NCBI GenBank assembly: GCA_024641965.1
Contig: JAHECC010000012.1
Span: forward strand, 1-40,619
From: Rubrivivax sp.
Lineage (GTDB): Bacteria > Pseudomonadota > Gammaproteobacteria > Burkholderiales > Burkholderiaceae_C
Reading direction: 5' to 3'
DNA: 40,619 nt
Of this stretch, positions 8,065-17,098 are shown piece by piece (position 1 is the first letter of the stretch; each line of letters opens with the position of its first letter). Under the pieces are notes generated by a model. The model was not told the DNA's origin. It did no database searches and saw only the letters and a program-made list of their open reading frames with translations. Position numbers and translations under genes: made by a program.

Positions 8065-8874
8065 ATGTCCAACAACATACTGCTCAACGTCAACGGCATC
8101 GAGGTCATCTACAACCACGTCATCCTCGTGCTGAAGGGTGTGTCGTTGCAGGTGCCCGATGGCAAGGTGGTGGCCTTGCTGGGCGGCAACGGCGCCGGCA
8201 AGACGACCACGCTGCGTGCCGTCAGCAACTTGCTGCGCGGTGAGCGTGGTGATGTCACGAAGGGCTCGATCGAACTTCGCGGCGAGCGCATCGAGAAGCT
8301 CAGCACCTCGGACATGGTGAACCGCGGCGTGGTCCAGGTGATGGAAGGCCGCCACTGCTTCGCGCACCTGACGATCGAGGAGAACCTGCTCACCGGTGCC
8401 TACACGCGCAAGGACGGCAAGAGTGCGATCGCCGCGACGCTGGACAAGGTCTACAACTACTTTCCGCGGCTGAAGACGCGGCGTAGTTCGCAGGCGGCCT
8501 ACACCTCGGGCGGCGAGCAGCAGATGTGCGCCATAGGCCGCGCGCTGATGGCGAATCCGAAGATGGTGCTGCTGGACGAGCCTTCGATGGGCCTGGCGCC
8601 GCAAATCGTCGAAGAGGTGTTCGAGATAGTCAAGGATCTCAATACCAAGGAACAGGTGGCGTTCCTGCTGGCCGAGCAGAACACCAACATGGCGCTGCGC
8701 TATGCCGACTACGGCTACATCCTGGAAAACGGCCGCATCGTCATGGACGGCGCGGCGGCCGACCTGCGCGAAAACGAGGACGTGAAGGAGTTCTACCTGG
8801 GCATGGGCGGGGGTGACCGCAAGAGCTTCCGCGACGTGAAGAGCTACAAGCGCCGCAAGCGCTGGCTGGCGTGA
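8065..8874 (+). CDS. livF: branched-chain-amino-acid-type ABC transporter ATPase (LivF-like)
   Basis: A 269-residue second ATPase of the transporter. Walker A GGNGAGKTT (40-48), signature TSGGEQQ (147-153), Walker B MVLLDEP (167-173). The ATG at 8065 (MSNNILLNVNGIEVIYNHV) is preferred: family members begin close to this point, and the alternative ATG at 8044 lies inside a hairpin arm of the upstream repeat array. The C-terminus (DRKSFRDVKSYKRRKRWLA) is longer than in standard LivF. That tail and the IEVIYNHVILVLKGVSL start are features I associate with the subfamily found beside acyl-CoA ligases. It is followed after 6 bp by a small unknown gene. Confidence 0.88.
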   Translation: MSNNILLNVNGIEVIYNHVILVLKGVSLQVPDGKVVALLGGNGAGKTTTLRAVSNLLRGERGDVTKGSIELRGERIEKLSTSDMVNRGVVQVMEGRHCFAHLTIEENLLTGAYTRKDGKSAIAATLDKVYNYFPRLKTRRSSQAAYTSGGEQQMCAIGRALMANPKMVLLDEPSMGLAPQIVEEVFEIVKDLNTKEQVAFLLAEQNTNMALRYADYGYILENGRIVMDGAAADLRENEDVKEFYLGMGGGDRKSFRDVKSYKRRKRWLA

Positions 8875-8880
8875 CCCAGC

Positions 8881-9180
8881 ATGAGCAATGAGCCCGGGTT
8901 CGCCGCGCCGCTGTTCAAAGCGGACGAGGGCCTGCAGCGTCTCAGGCGTGAATTGCGCGACCTGGGCCTCGCGGAGCGTGAAGGCGTGTTCCAGCGGCGC
9001 GGCCTGGCCATCGCGCGCGCGGCGGTAGACGGCGTGTATATCGCGGCGGCGATCGTGAGGCGCCCCAGCCGCACCGGCGTGCAGTGGCAAGCGCAAACAT
9101 TGAAACACAACGCCGATGTTCGCGATTTCGTGGTCGCGTTGAAGAAAGCGCTGCAGCAATGGGGGGACCGGGATGACTGA
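8881..9180 (+). CDS. small conserved-looking protein of unknown function in the transporter/ligase operon
   Basis: A 99-residue soluble protein without signal peptide or membrane segment, not recognised. It is rich in Arg, Ala and Leu, with predicted helices at about 13-45 and at the C-terminus (VRDFVVALKKALQQWG). The middle, VRRPSRTGVQWQAQTLKHNA, may be a beta hairpin. It starts 6 bp after livF, and its last 8 bp overlap the start of the PaaK-like ligase gene, so it is almost certainly co-translated. The context suggests an accessory to the ligase or a regulator of the pathway, but nothing in the sequence proves it. Confidence 0.72.
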   Translation: MSNEPGFAAPLFKADEGLQRLRRELRDLGLAEREGVFQRRGLAIARAAVDGVYIAAAIVRRPSRTGVQWQAQTLKHNADVRDFVVALKKALQQWGDRDD

Positions 9181-10432
9181 GTTCTTCGACGCGCTGGAAA
9201 CTCGGGACCCGGCCGTGCGCGAGGCCGCGACGCTGGCGGCGCTGCCGGCGCAGATCGCGGCAGCGCTCGCCACCGCCGCCTTCGGCGAGATCCTGCGCGG
9301 GGTCGACGCCGCGCAAGTGAATTCGCGCAGCGCCTTGGCCGCACTGCCGGTGACACGCAAGCATGAATTGCTCGAGCGCCAGAAGGCGCAACGCCAGACT
9401 GACCCCTTCGGCGGTTTTTCGGCCATCGGCTGGCGCTCGCTGGGTACCAGGCGCACGGCACGTCGCGTGTTCCAGTCGCCCGGTCCGATCTACGAACCCG
9501 AAGGTTCGGCTGCCGACTACTGGCGCTTCGGCCGCGCGCTCTTCGCCGCCGGGTTCCGTGCCGGCGATCTGGTGCACAACAGTTTCAGCTATCACCTGAC
9601 TCCGGCCGGTTCGATGATGGAGACCGGCGCGCATGCCATCGGCTGCTGCGTGTTTCCTGGCGGTATAGGCAACACCGAGTTGCAACTGCAGGCCATGGCC
9701 GAACTGGGCGCTCAGGCCTATGCCGGTACGCCGAGCTTCCTGCGCATTGCGCTGGAAAAGGCCGACGAGTTGGGTTTGAAGCTGCCGCACCTGCGCAAGG
9801 CCTCGGTCGGCGGCGAAGCCTTCCCGCCGGCACTGCGCGACAGGCTGCGCGAGCGTGGCATCGAGGCCTACCAGAGCTACGGCACCGCCGACGTCGGCCT
9901 GGTGGCCTACGAAACCGAAACCCGCGAAGGCATGGTCCTGGACGAGGGCGTGATCGTCGAGGTCGTGCGCCCGGGCACCGGCGACCCGGTCGCCGAAGGC
10001 GAAGTCGGCGAGGTTGTGGTCACAGCGCTGAACCCCGACTATCCGCTGGTACGCTTCGGCACCGGCGATCTGAGCGCGGTGCTCGCCGGGACCTGCCCCA
10101 CCGGCCGCACGCACACGCGCATCAAGGGCTGGATGGGCCGCGCCGACCAGACCGCCAAGGTGCGCGGCATGTTCGTGCACCCGAGCCAGGTGGCCGAGGT
10201 GCTGAAGCGCCACCCCGAGTTGCAGCGCGCCCGACTGGTGATCGAAGGCGAGATGGCGAATGACCGCATGACGCTGCGCGTCGAGGCAAGGACCCAAGCC
10301 GAGGGCCTCGCGCAGGCCGTGGCGCAGACGCTGCGCGACGTGACCAAGCTGCGCGGCGAAGTCAGCCTGCTGCCGCCCGACAGTCTGCCCAACGACGGCA
10401 AGGTCATCGAGGATCTGCGCCGCTACGAATGA
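9173..10432 (+). CDS. phenylacetate-CoA ligase (PaaK)-like AMP-binding enzyme
   Basis: A 419-residue ANL-superfamily enzyme of the PaaK group, about the length of PaaK (roughly 430). Recognisable parts are SFSYHLTPAG and FPGGIGNTELQLQAM in the N-domain, GGEAFPPALRDRL, the adenine-binding motif QSYGTADVG, RFGTGDLSAV with the conserved Asp, GRADQTAKVRGMFVHPSQV, and a small ferredoxin-like C-domain ending SLPNDGKVIEDLRRYE. The usual glycine-rich phosphate loop of PaaK (SSGTTGKP) is not obvious: SPGPIYEPEGSAADYW stands nearby. It should form an acyl- or aryl-CoA, but the substrate may be unusual. It overlaps the gene before (8 bp) and the gene after (4 bp). Confidence 0.82.
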   Translation: MTEFFDALETRDPAVREAATLAALPAQIAAALATAAFGEILRGVDAAQVNSRSALAALPVTRKHELLERQKAQRQTDPFGGFSAIGWRSLGTRRTARRVFQSPGPIYEPEGSAADYWRFGRALFAAGFRAGDLVHNSFSYHLTPAGSMMETGAHAIGCCVFPGGIGNTELQLQAMAELGAQAYAGTPSFLRIALEKADELGLKLPHLRKASVGGEAFPPALRDRLRERGIEAYQSYGTADVGLVAYETETREGMVLDEGVIVEVVRPGTGDPVAEGEVGEVVVTALNPDYPLVRFGTGDLSAVLAGTCPTGRTHTRIKGWMGRADQTAKVRGMFVHPSQVAEVLKRHPELQRARLVIEGEMANDRMTLRVEARTQAEGLAQAVAQTLRDVTKLRGEVSLLPPDSLPNDGKVIEDLRRYE

Positions 10433-10851
10433 GCGCCACCGGCATAACGTGCCCAGGTGCCGCAGCCGGAGGCCTCGTTGCACTGGGCAGCCCGTTGCTG
10501 GTGCTGGACAGCATCACCGAGGCGGTCGGCCGTGGTGCCGGCTGCGTCGTCGTCAGCGGCTCGCATGGTGGGCTCAGTGCCGGACGTTTCGCACTCGACG
10601 CGGGCGTGCGCTTGGCGGTGTTCAACGACGCCGGTGTGGGCAAGGACGATGCCGGCATCGCCGCGCTGCCACTGCTGCAAGCGCAGGGTATCGCTGCCGT
10701 GAGCGTTTCGCACCTCAGCGCACGCATCGGCGAAGCCCGATCGACGCTCGATGATGGCGTCGTCTCGCACGCCAATGCGGCAGCCACGGCCTTGGGCGCG
10801 CAGGTCGGCGCACGGCTGTCGGACTGGCTGGGCCCCGAGCCGGCCGGCTGA
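10429..10851 (+). CDS. unknown protein, last gene of the transporter/ligase operon
   Basis: A 140-residue protein that I cannot assign to a family. It starts in the ligase stop codon (ATGA overlap), so it belongs to the operon. It looks like an alpha/beta fold with glycine-rich turns: GCVVVSGSHGGLSAG (about 37-51), VFNDAGVGKDDAGIAALPLL (about 64-83), SVSHLSARIGEARSTLDDG (about 93-111) and VSHANAAA. Two Asp-rich turns and several Ser/His residues could bind a ligand or metal. There are no membrane segments or export signal. A catalytic or ligand-binding role in processing the CoA product is a guess from context. Confidence 0.72.
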   Translation: MSATGITCPGAAAGGLVALGSPLLVLDSITEAVGRGAGCVVVSGSHGGLSAGRFALDAGVRLAVFNDAGVGKDDAGIAALPLLQAQGIAAVSVSHLSARIGEARSTLDDGVVSHANAAATALGAQVGARLSDWLGPEPAG

Positions 10852-10864
10852 GGCGTCGAGCGCC

Positions 10865-11305
10865 TTAGCCGAAGCGCAGCGGCACGGTGACCGGTCCGTC
10901 GTTGACCAGATGCACCTGCATATCGGCGCCAAACTCACCGGTGGCCACCGGCGCATGGCGCTCGCGCGCGATGCGCAGCACCTCGTCGAACAGTGCGCGG
11001 CCGAGTTCGGGCGGCGCCGCAGCGGAAAAGCCCGGCCGGTTGCCGCGCGAGGTATCGGCGGCGAGCGTGAACTGCGACACCAGCAGCAGCCCGCCGCCGA
11101 TGTCCTGCAGGCTGCGGTTCATCTTGCCGGCGTCGTCGCCGAAGATGCGCAGCGTCAGCAGCTTGGCGACGAGACGTTCCGCATGGCTCACCGTGTCGGC
11201 GGGCTCGGCGCAGACGAAAACAAGCAAGCCGGCATCGATGGCGCCGACGCGGGCACCGGCAATCTCCACCCGCGCCGAAGCCACACGCTGCACCAGAGCG
11301 ATCAC
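10865..11305 (-). CDS. dtd: D-aminoacyl-tRNA deacylase
   Basis: A 146-residue protein, the family's normal length (E. coli 145). DTD hydrolyses D-amino acids (and glycine from tRNA-Ala) off mischarged tRNAs in the cytoplasm. The two family signatures are present: VSQFTLAAD (SQFT at 77-80) and the NDGPVT motif with the Gly-cisPro pair (135-140). The start is GTG (reading MIALVQRV), which overlaps the stop of the upstream cation-transporter gene by 4 bp (GTGA), implying coupled translation. A longer upstream extension in the same frame is only the antisense-free shadow of the transporter gene. Confidence 0.94.
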   Translation of the reverse strand: MIALVQRVASARVEIAGARVGAIDAGLLVFVCAEPADTVSHAERLVAKLLTLRIFGDDAGKMNRSLQDIGGGLLLVSQFTLAADTSRGNRPGFSAAAPPELGRALFDEVLRIARERHAPVATGEFGADMQVHLVNDGPVTVPLRFG

Positions 11306-12195
11306 AGCGGGTGATCCTGCGTGTCGTCGACATGGGCTTCGACGTTGCTCGGCAGCAGTTGGATGCTGGCGCGCAGGCCCGGCACCGCGCTCATCAGCGC
11401 CTGCTCGACCGACGTGCGCAATGCCGCCGCGCGCGCCAGGCTCCAGCCGCCGGGCATGTGCATGTGCAGGTCGACGAAGCGGCGCGCGCCGGCACGGCGC
11501 GTGCTGATGTGGTCGAAGCGCAGCGTCGGGTGCTTGAAGCCGTCGAGCGTCTTCTCGATCTCGGCCAGCACCTGCGGTTCGAGCGCACGGTCCATCAGGC
11601 CGTCGATCGAGCGGCGAACCAGTGACAGGCCCTCGCGCACGATATTGGCCGCGACCGCTATCGCCACCAGCGGGTCGAGCCAGAGCCAGCCGGTGGCCAC
11701 CACGGCAAGCAGGCCGAGCACTACGCCGGCCGAGGTCCAGACGTCGGTGAACAGATGGCGCGCATCGCCTTCCAAGGCCATCGATCGCACCTCGCGCGCC
11801 TTGCGCAGCATGGCCCAGGCCAGTGCGGCGTTCACGACCGAGCTGAGGACCGTCAGCGACAGGCCCCAACCCAATTGCTGCAGTGGCTGTGGCGTGATCA
11901 AGCGCTGCGCCGCGGCCCAGACGATGGCCAGCGCAGCCACCAAGATCAAGCCGCCTTCGAAGCCGCTGGAGAAGTACTCGGCCTTGTGGTGGCCGTAGGG
12001 GTGCTCGTCGTCAGCCGGCTGCGCGGCCACGGTGACCATCAACAATGCAAAGCTGGCGCCGGCCAGATTCACCAGCGATTCCAGCGCATCGGACAGCAGG
12101 CTGACCGAGCCCGTGAGCCACCAGGCGCCGGCCTTCATCAGGATGGTCGAAATGGCGACCGCCACCGAAAGCTTCAGATAACCGCTGACTTGCAT
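11302..12195 (-). CDS. cation diffusion facilitator (CDF) family transporter
   Basis: A 297-residue inner-membrane protein with six predicted membrane segments and a C-terminal cytoplasmic metal-binding domain. Family features are [11 protein letters not shown] in segment 2, [20 protein letters not shown] in the first loop, and [16 protein letters not shown] in segment 5, whose His/Asp pair contributes to the transport site. The C-domain has [20 protein letters not shown]. The segment 2 site reads D-A-L-E instead of the common D/H-x3-D, so metal choice may differ from ZitB/FieF; Fe, Zn, Mn or Co export all remain possible. The start MQVSGYLKL is chosen over an ATG 30 bp upstream because CDF proteins begin just before segment 1. 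It overlaps dtd by 4 bp. Confidence 0.88.
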   Translation of the reverse strand: MQVSGYLKLSVAVAISTILMKAGAWWLTGSVSLLSDALESLVNLAGASFALLMVTVAAQPADDEHPYGHHKAEYFSSGFEGGLILVAALAIVWAAAQRLITPQPLQQLGWGLSLTVLSSVVNAALAWAMLRKAREVRSMALEGDARHLFTDVWTSAGVVLGLLAVVATGWLWLDPLVAIAVAANIVREGLSLVRRSIDGLMDRALEPQVLAEIEKTLDGFKHPTLRFDHISTRRAGARRFVDLHMHMPGGWSLARAAALRTSVEQALMSAVPGLRASIQLLPSNVEAHVDDTQDHPL

Positions 12196-12238
12196 GATGC
12201 GATTGTCTCGCCGCGGCCCCAGCACAGGCGCGGAGGCT

Positions 12239-12598
12239 TCAGTGCTTGTCGACGCGCAGCAGTTCCTGACGCAGGAATTCGGCGCTGGGCATCGTGCGGC
12301 CGCCGGCCAGCTTGATCTGATAGATCTCGCCGCTGGTGGTCGAGCGCGTGCCGACCAGCTCGATGAAGTCCTGCACCGTGAAGACCTTTTCCAGACTCCA
12401 CTTCAGCTTGCCGCGCAGGAACTCGGCGGCCTGTTCGCAGTTGTATTCCTTGCCGTTGCGCACGAAGCTAATGTCGGTTCGCTTGCCGACGGCGGCGATG
12501 AGCTTGTCGATCCGTGCCGACTCGGGCTTTGTCGGGTTGGCCCCGGCCGTCGCCGCACCGAGTGCGCCGAGCAGGGCCAGGCAAGACCGGCGATTCAT
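12239..12598 (-). CDS. DUF5329-like exported protein
   Basis: A 119-residue protein with a short signal peptide ([20 protein letters not shown], 1-20), probably released to the periplasm. The mature domain reads [20 protein letters not shown], then [33 protein letters not shown] and [11 protein letters not shown]. This matches my recollection of the DUF5329 family, whose function is unknown. Its start overlaps the tyrS stop by 4 bp (ATGA), so it is made from the tyrS transcript. The family call is from memory of the motif pattern. Confidence 0.75.
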   Translation of the reverse strand: MNRRSCLALLGALGAATAGANPTKPESARIDKLIAAVGKRTDISFVRNGKEYNCEQAAEFLRGKLKWSLEKVFTVQDFIELVGTRSTTSGEIYQIKLAGGRTMPSAEFLRQELLRVDKH

Positions 12599-13833
12599 GC
12601 CTGCAGGCGGATGCGCGCGAACTTGCGCTTGCCGACCTGCACCACGTAGGCGCCGGCGGGCAGCTTCAGGCCGCGGTCGGCGATCACCGTGCCGTCGATA
12701 CGCACGCCGCCCTGGTCGATCAGGCGCAGCGCCTCGCTGCTGCTCGGTGCCAGATTGGCCTGCTTGAGCAGGTTGCCGATGGCCAGCGGCGCGCCGCTCA
12801 GACTCAGCTCGGGAATGTCCTGCGGCACGCCGCCGCGCGCGCGCAACTCGAAATCGGCCTCGGCTGCTTCTGCGGCAGCGGCGCTATGGAAACGCGTGGT
12901 GATCTCCTTGGCCAGAAGCACCTTGACCTGCTTCGGGTTGCGCCCTTGCGCCACCTCGTTGCGCAGCGCCTCGATCTGCGCCTCGCTGCGGAAGGACAGC
13001 AGCATGAAGTACTTCCACATCATGTCGTCGCTGATCGACAGCAGCTTGGCGAACATGGTGTTCGGCGCCTCGGTGATGCCGATGGTGTTGCCCTTGCTCT
13101 TGGACATCTTCTCGACGCCGTCCAGGCCTTCCAGCAGCGGCATGGTCAGGATGCACTGCGGCTCCTGGCCGTATTCGCTCTGCAGCGCGCGGCCCACCAG
13201 CAGGTTGAACTTCTGGTCGGTGCCGCCGAGTTCGAGGTCGCTCTTCAGCGCCACCGAGTCGTAACCCTGCATCAGCGGATAGAGCAGTTCATGCACGCTG
13301 ATCGGCGTGCCCTCGCGATAGCGCTTGGTGAAGTCGTCGCGCTCGAGCATCCGCGCCACCGTGTAGCGCGAGGCCAGCTGGATCATGCCGCGTGCGCCCA
13401 GTGCATCGCTCCATTCGCTGTTGTAGCGAATCTCGGTGCGCTCGGAGTCGAGCACCAGGCTGGCCTGCGCGTAGTAGGTCTGCGCGTTGGCCTCGATCTG
13501 TTCGCGCGTCAGCGCCGGGCGCGTGCTGTTGCGTCCCGACGGGTCACCGATCATCGAAGTGAAATCGCCGATCAGGAAGATCACCGTGTGCCCCAGGTCC
13601 TGCAGTTGGCGCATCTTGTTCAGCACCACGGTGTGGCCGATGTGGATGTCCGGCGCGGTTGGGTCGAGACCGAGCTTGACGCGCAGCGGCGTGCCTGTCT
13701 CGGCCGAGCGCGCCAGCTTCTTCAGCCAGTCGGACTCGGGCAGCAGTTCCTCGCAGCCACGGCGCGAAATGGCCATGGCATCGAGCACCTGTTCGGTCAC
13801 CGGATGGGCGGGGGCAGTCGCGGTGTCGGACAT
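12595..13833 (-). CDS. tyrS: tyrosyl-tRNA synthetase
   Basis: A 412-residue class I synthetase that charges tRNA-Tyr in the cytoplasm. ATP-binding signatures are HIGH (64-67, in APDIHIGHT) and KMSKS (242-246, [10 protein letters not shown]). A C-terminal S4 RNA-binding domain covers roughly the last 60 residues ([19 protein letters not shown]). The lengths and the HIGH form are typical of the TyrRS-beta (TyrZ-like) group common in proteobacteria. The ATG at 13833 ([15 protein letters not shown]) fits family N-termini better than the in-frame start 93 bp upstream. It diverges from the M23 peptidase gene across about 220 bp in which I could not place a convincing promoter. Confidence 0.95.
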   Translation of the reverse strand: MSDTATAPAHPVTEQVLDAMAISRRGCEELLPESDWLKKLARSAETGTPLRVKLGLDPTAPDIHIGHTVVLNKMRQLQDLGHTVIFLIGDFTSMIGDPSGRNSTRPALTREQIEANAQTYYAQASLVLDSERTEIRYNSEWSDALGARGMIQLASRYTVARMLERDDFTKRYREGTPISVHELLYPLMQGYDSVALKSDLELGGTDQKFNLLVGRALQSEYGQEPQCILTMPLLEGLDGVEKMSKSKGNTIGITEAPNTMFAKLLSISDDMMWKYFMLLSFRSEAQIEALRNEVAQGRNPKQVKVLLAKEITTRFHSAAAAEAAEADFELRARGGVPQDIPELSLSGAPLAIGNLLKQANLAPSSSEALRLIDQGGVRIDGTVIADRGLKLPAGAYVVQVGKRKFARIRLQA

Positions 13834-14056
13834 GGGCTCACTTATCGGTACATTTCCGGTATTCGATTGCCGTAAACGGTGGTTATACTTGCGCACCCCG
13901 TTTGTTTTTTGTGCTTCTCGATGCACAGCAATGATGGGTACTTCGCGATTCTAGTTGCACGGCTCGCGCCGGCCTGATACCGGGTTCGGCGTTGCGCAAC
14001 GCGCAGCAAGATTCCCCACATGGATCCAAGCGGGCTCGCATCCGCACAAGATACCA

Positions 14057-15430
14057 ATGCCGTTGGAACCCATTGCGCGTCATCTTCAGCCTGTCAGCCA
14101 CTGGATGTCGCGCCACTCGCGTGCGCTGAGCACGGGCTTTGTAATAGTTCTGGGCGGATTCGCGGCCGCGGCTTTCGGCGTGGCACCGTTGCTGCCCGAC
14201 CCGGCTGTCATGGCGCAACGTTTGGTCGTCGACGGCGTGGCTCCCCAGGGTATGCATGGCCAGTTGGAAGCGCTGGCCGAGCAGGATCTGGAACTCTGGC
14301 GCAGCGACCTGACGCGCAGCGGTGACTCCGCGGACAGCCTGCTGCGGCGGCTCGGCGTTTCGGATGCCGACGCACTGACCTTCATGCGCGTCGACGACAC
14401 AGCCCGGCGTGTACTGGATGGCCGCGCGGGCAAGATGGTGCAAGCCCGTGCTGCGGCCAACGGCACGCTGATCGAACTGGTAGCACGCTTTGCGGCACCC
14501 GACAACGCGCAGCGACAACCTCAATTCACGCGCTTGACGATCACACGCAAGGATGGCGCCTTCAGCAGCCGCGCCGAAATCGCACCCCTGATCGGCCGGC
14601 CGCGGCTAGCCAGTGGCACGATCCGCTCGTCGCTGTTTGCCGCCACAGACGAAGCCAGCATTCCGGACGCGGTGGCTATTCAGGTGGCCGAAATCTTCGC
14701 CGCCGACATCGATTTTCACCGTGAACTGCGCAAGGGCGACACCTTCAGCGTGGTCTACGAGGCGCTGACCGCCGACGGTGAGCCGGTCACGTGGGTCTCC
14801 ACGACGGGCCGTGTGCTGTCGGCCGAGTTCGTGAACGACGGCAAGTCACACCAGGCGGTGTGGTTTGCGGACGCAAGTGGGCGAGGTTCCTACTTCGACT
14901 TTGAGGGTCAAAGCAAGCGGCGCAGCTTCCTGGCCAGCCCGATGGAGTTCTCGCGCGTGACCTCTGGCTTCGCGATGCGCTTTCATCCGATTCTGCAGCG
15001 TATGCGCGCACACCGTGGCGTGGACTACGGCGCACCCCGCGGCACGCCGGTGCGTGCAGTCGGCGACGCACGCGTCGAGTTTGCCGGTTGGCAGAACGGC
15101 TACGGCAACGTGGTGAAGCTCAAGCACGGTAACGATCGCAGCACGCTGTATGCGCACCTGAGCCGCATCGATGTGCGCAAGGGGCAGTCGGTCGAACAAG
15201 GTCAGCGCGTCGGTGCGGTCGGATCGACGGGCTGGGCTACCGGGCCGCACCTGCACTTCGAGTTCATCGTCAAGGATCAGCACGTCGATCCGCTGCGTGT
15301 GGCCAAGGCCTCCGAAACAGTCACCATCGATGCCCGATCGCGCACTGAATTTGCCGAACTGTCGCGCAGCGCGCAGGTGCAACTCGGTCTTGCCGAAACC
15401 TTGATCGGCACACGCACGCAGGCTGAATAG
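14057..15430 (+). CDS. M23-family peptidoglycan endopeptidase (LytM/MepM-like)
   Basis: A 457-residue envelope protein with one N-terminal membrane anchor (about residues 22-45, GFVIVLGGFAAAAFGV) and a large periplasmic part. The C-terminal LytM domain keeps all zinc and catalytic residues: H319 and D323 in HRGVDYGAPRGTPV, and H398 and H400 in GPHLHFEF. An OapA/Csd3-like middle region precedes it. The enzyme should cleave peptide cross-links in peptidoglycan. The ATG at 14057 is chosen because it sits just before the anchor; an in-frame ATG lies at 13955. The gene is followed 43 bp later by anmK, another cell-wall gene, and diverges from tyrS. Confidence 0.9.
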   Translation: MPLEPIARHLQPVSHWMSRHSRALSTGFVIVLGGFAAAAFGVAPLLPDPAVMAQRLVVDGVAPQGMHGQLEALAEQDLELWRSDLTRSGDSADSLLRRLGVSDADALTFMRVDDTARRVLDGRAGKMVQARAAANGTLIELVARFAAPDNAQRQPQFTRLTITRKDGAFSSRAEIAPLIGRPRLASGTIRSSLFAATDEASIPDAVAIQVAEIFAADIDFHRELRKGDTFSVVYEALTADGEPVTWVSTTGRVLSAEFVNDGKSHQAVWFADASGRGSYFDFEGQSKRRSFLASPMEFSRVTSGFAMRFHPILQRMRAHRGVDYGAPRGTPVRAVGDARVEFAGWQNGYGNVVKLKHGNDRSTLYAHLSRIDVRKGQSVEQGQRVGAVGSTGWATGPHLHFEFIVKDQHVDPLRVAKASETVTIDARSRTEFAELSRSAQVQLGLAETLIGTRTQAE

Positions 15431-15473
15431 CCGCCGCGCGGAACGGCAGCCGCATGTTGCTGCCCCTGCTACC

Positions 15474-16592
15474 ATGAATTTTTATGTCGGCTTGATGTCC
15501 GGCACCTCGCTGGACGGTGTCGACGGCGTTCTGGCCGATCTCGACGCGGCCGGCGAAGGGCGCGGTGCAATTCGCATCCTTGCGCACCACCACGCGCCGT
15601 TCTCGACTGAGCTCAAGGAACTGCTGCTGCGGCTGAACAGCCGGGGTGATGACGAACTGCATCATTCCGCCTTGGCGGCGAATGCCTTGATGCGGGTCTA
15701 TGCGCAGGTCGTGTTCGCACTTTGTCAGGGTAGCGACGCCCGTGTATGCGCGATCGGTGCACATGGTCAGACCGTGCGCCACCGCCCGCAGGCCTTCGAC
15801 GGCAACGGCTACACACTGCAACTGATGAACGGCGCGCTGCTGGCGGAGCTGTGCGGCATCGACGTGATCTGTGATTTCCGCAGCCGCGACGTGGCCGCTG
15901 GTGGGCAAGGTGCTCCTTTGGTGCCGGCGCTCCACGCCGCGTTGTTCGCCCGCGCCGATGAAGATGTGGCGGTGTTGAATCTGGGCGGAATTGGTAACCT
16001 GAGTCTGCTGCCCGCAAGCGGCGATGTGCTCGGCTTCGACTGTGGGCCAGGCAATGCCCTGCTGGATGCCTGGTGCGAGCGCCACCGGCGCGCGGCGTTC
16101 GACGAGGACGGCCGCTGGGCCGCGTCTGGCAAGGTCAATGCCGGACTGCTGCACGAACTGCAGACGGAGCCCTTCCTGCAACTGGCTCCGCCCAAGAGCA
16201 CCGGACGCGACCTGTTCAATCTGGGGTGGCTAGAAGCCATGCTGGCACGATTGCCACACACGATTGCGGCGAACGACGTACAGGCCACGCTGGCCGAGTT
16301 CAGTGCCGGTGCAGCGGCAAGCGCGTTGCGCCAACATGCACCGGGCAGTCGACGCCTGCTGGTGTGTGGCGGTGGCGCCTTCAATTCGGATCTGATGCGA
16401 CGCCTCGCTGCCCTGCTGCCAGCCGCCCGCGTGCAGAGCACCGCAGAACATGGCTTGCCGCCGCAGCAGGTCGAAGCGCTCGCTTTCGCCTGGCTGGCGC
16501 AGGCCTTTGTTTCACGCCGACCGGGCAACCTGGCGGCAGTAACCGGCGCACGAGGACCACGCTTGTTGGGGGCGTTGTACCCGGCAGGCTGA
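15474..16592 (+). CDS. anmK: anhydro-N-acetylmuramic acid kinase
   Basis: A 372-residue kinase of the ASKHA superfamily, the family's normal length. It converts anhydro-MurNAc, released during cell-wall turnover, to MurNAc-6-phosphate in the cytoplasm. The N-terminal ATP-binding turn VGLMSGTSLDGVDG (5-18) is diagnostic. Others are GAHGQTVRHRP, FRSRDVAAGGQGAPLVPA, LNLGGIGNLS, GFDCGPGNALLDAW with the catalytic Asp, and the C-terminal CGGGAFN. The typical N-terminus begins at this ATG. It lies directly after the M23 endopeptidase gene, consistent with turnover and recycling of peptidoglycan, and ends before a clear hairpin terminator. Confidence 0.95.
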   Translation: MNFYVGLMSGTSLDGVDGVLADLDAAGEGRGAIRILAHHHAPFSTELKELLLRLNSRGDDELHHSALAANALMRVYAQVVFALCQGSDARVCAIGAHGQTVRHRPQAFDGNGYTLQLMNGALLAELCGIDVICDFRSRDVAAGGQGAPLVPALHAALFARADEDVAVLNLGGIGNLSLLPASGDVLGFDCGPGNALLDAWCERHRRAAFDEDGRWAASGKVNAGLLHELQTEPFLQLAPPKSTGRDLFNLGWLEAMLARLPHTIAANDVQATLAEFSAGAAASALRQHAPGSRRLLVCGGGAFNSDLMRRLAALLPAARVQSTAEHGLPPQQVEALAFAWLAQAFVSRRPGNLAAVTGARGPRLLGALYPAG

Positions 16593-16633
16593 GGTGAACG
16601 AATCCAGCACCGCCTGCGGCGCCCAAGAGCACC

Positions 16634-16657
16634 AAGGGCTGCCCGGAGGCAGCCCTT
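16634..16657 (+). terminator. hairpin terminator between anmK and erpA
   Basis: AAGGGCTGCC (16634-16643), tetraloop CGGA, GGCAGCCCTT (16648-16657): a perfect 10-bp stem followed by TCA. The adjoining A and T bases at the stem ends make it usable from both directions, so it probably serves the convergent anmK and erpA genes. The T-tract is short, so efficiency is uncertain. Confidence 0.75.
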
Positions 16658-16680
16658 TCACCCAACCGGTGCCAAGCGAA

Positions 16681-17055
16681 TCAGGCCGAGAAGCTTGAGC
16701 CGCACCCGCAGGTGGTGGTCGCGTTCGGGTTCTTGATCACGAACTGCGCACCCTGGAGGTCTTCCTTGTAGTCGATCTCGGCGCCGCCCAGATACTGCAG
16801 GCTCATCGCATCGATGAGCAGCGTCACGCCGTTCTTGGTCATCTGGGTGTCGTCTTCGTTGATGACTTCATCGAATGTGAAGCCGTACTGGAAACCCGAG
16901 CAGCCACCGCCCTGCACGAAGACGCGCAATTTGAGGTCGGGATTACCTTCTTCGGTGACCAGATCGAGCACCTTCTCGGCTGCGCTGTCGGTAAAGATCA
17001 GCGGCGGAGGCATTTCCTGGTCGGTGCTTTTGGCCTGCTCGGCAACTGCGCTCAT
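16681..17055 (-). CDS. erpA: A-type iron-sulfur cluster insertion protein ErpA
   Basis: A 124-residue A-type carrier that passes Fe-S clusters to apo-enzymes, including isoprenoid-synthesis enzymes in E. coli. The three ligand cysteines are present: C52 in [12 protein letters not shown], and C116 and C118 in [12 protein letters not shown] at the C-terminus. Length and the [20 protein letters not shown] start are typical of ErpA with a short N-terminal extension. A GAAGGAAT ribosome site precedes the ATG. It is convergent with anmK and lies 43 bp after the bactofilin gene on the same strand. Confidence 0.94.
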   Translation of the reverse strand: MSAVAEQAKSTDQEMPPPLIFTDSAAEKVLDLVTEEGNPDLKLRVFVQGGGCSGFQYGFTFDEVINEDDTQMTKNGVTLLIDAMSLQYLGGAEIDYKEDLQGAQFVIKNPNATTTCGCGSSFSA

Positions 17056-17098
17056 GTCGATTCCTTCTTTGGGTGCAAGATGGCTGGATGCAATTCGG

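Noticed and set aside
12514-13875. 453-codon open frame on the + strand
   Set aside because: Antisense to tyrS, which has intact HIGH and KMSKS motifs.
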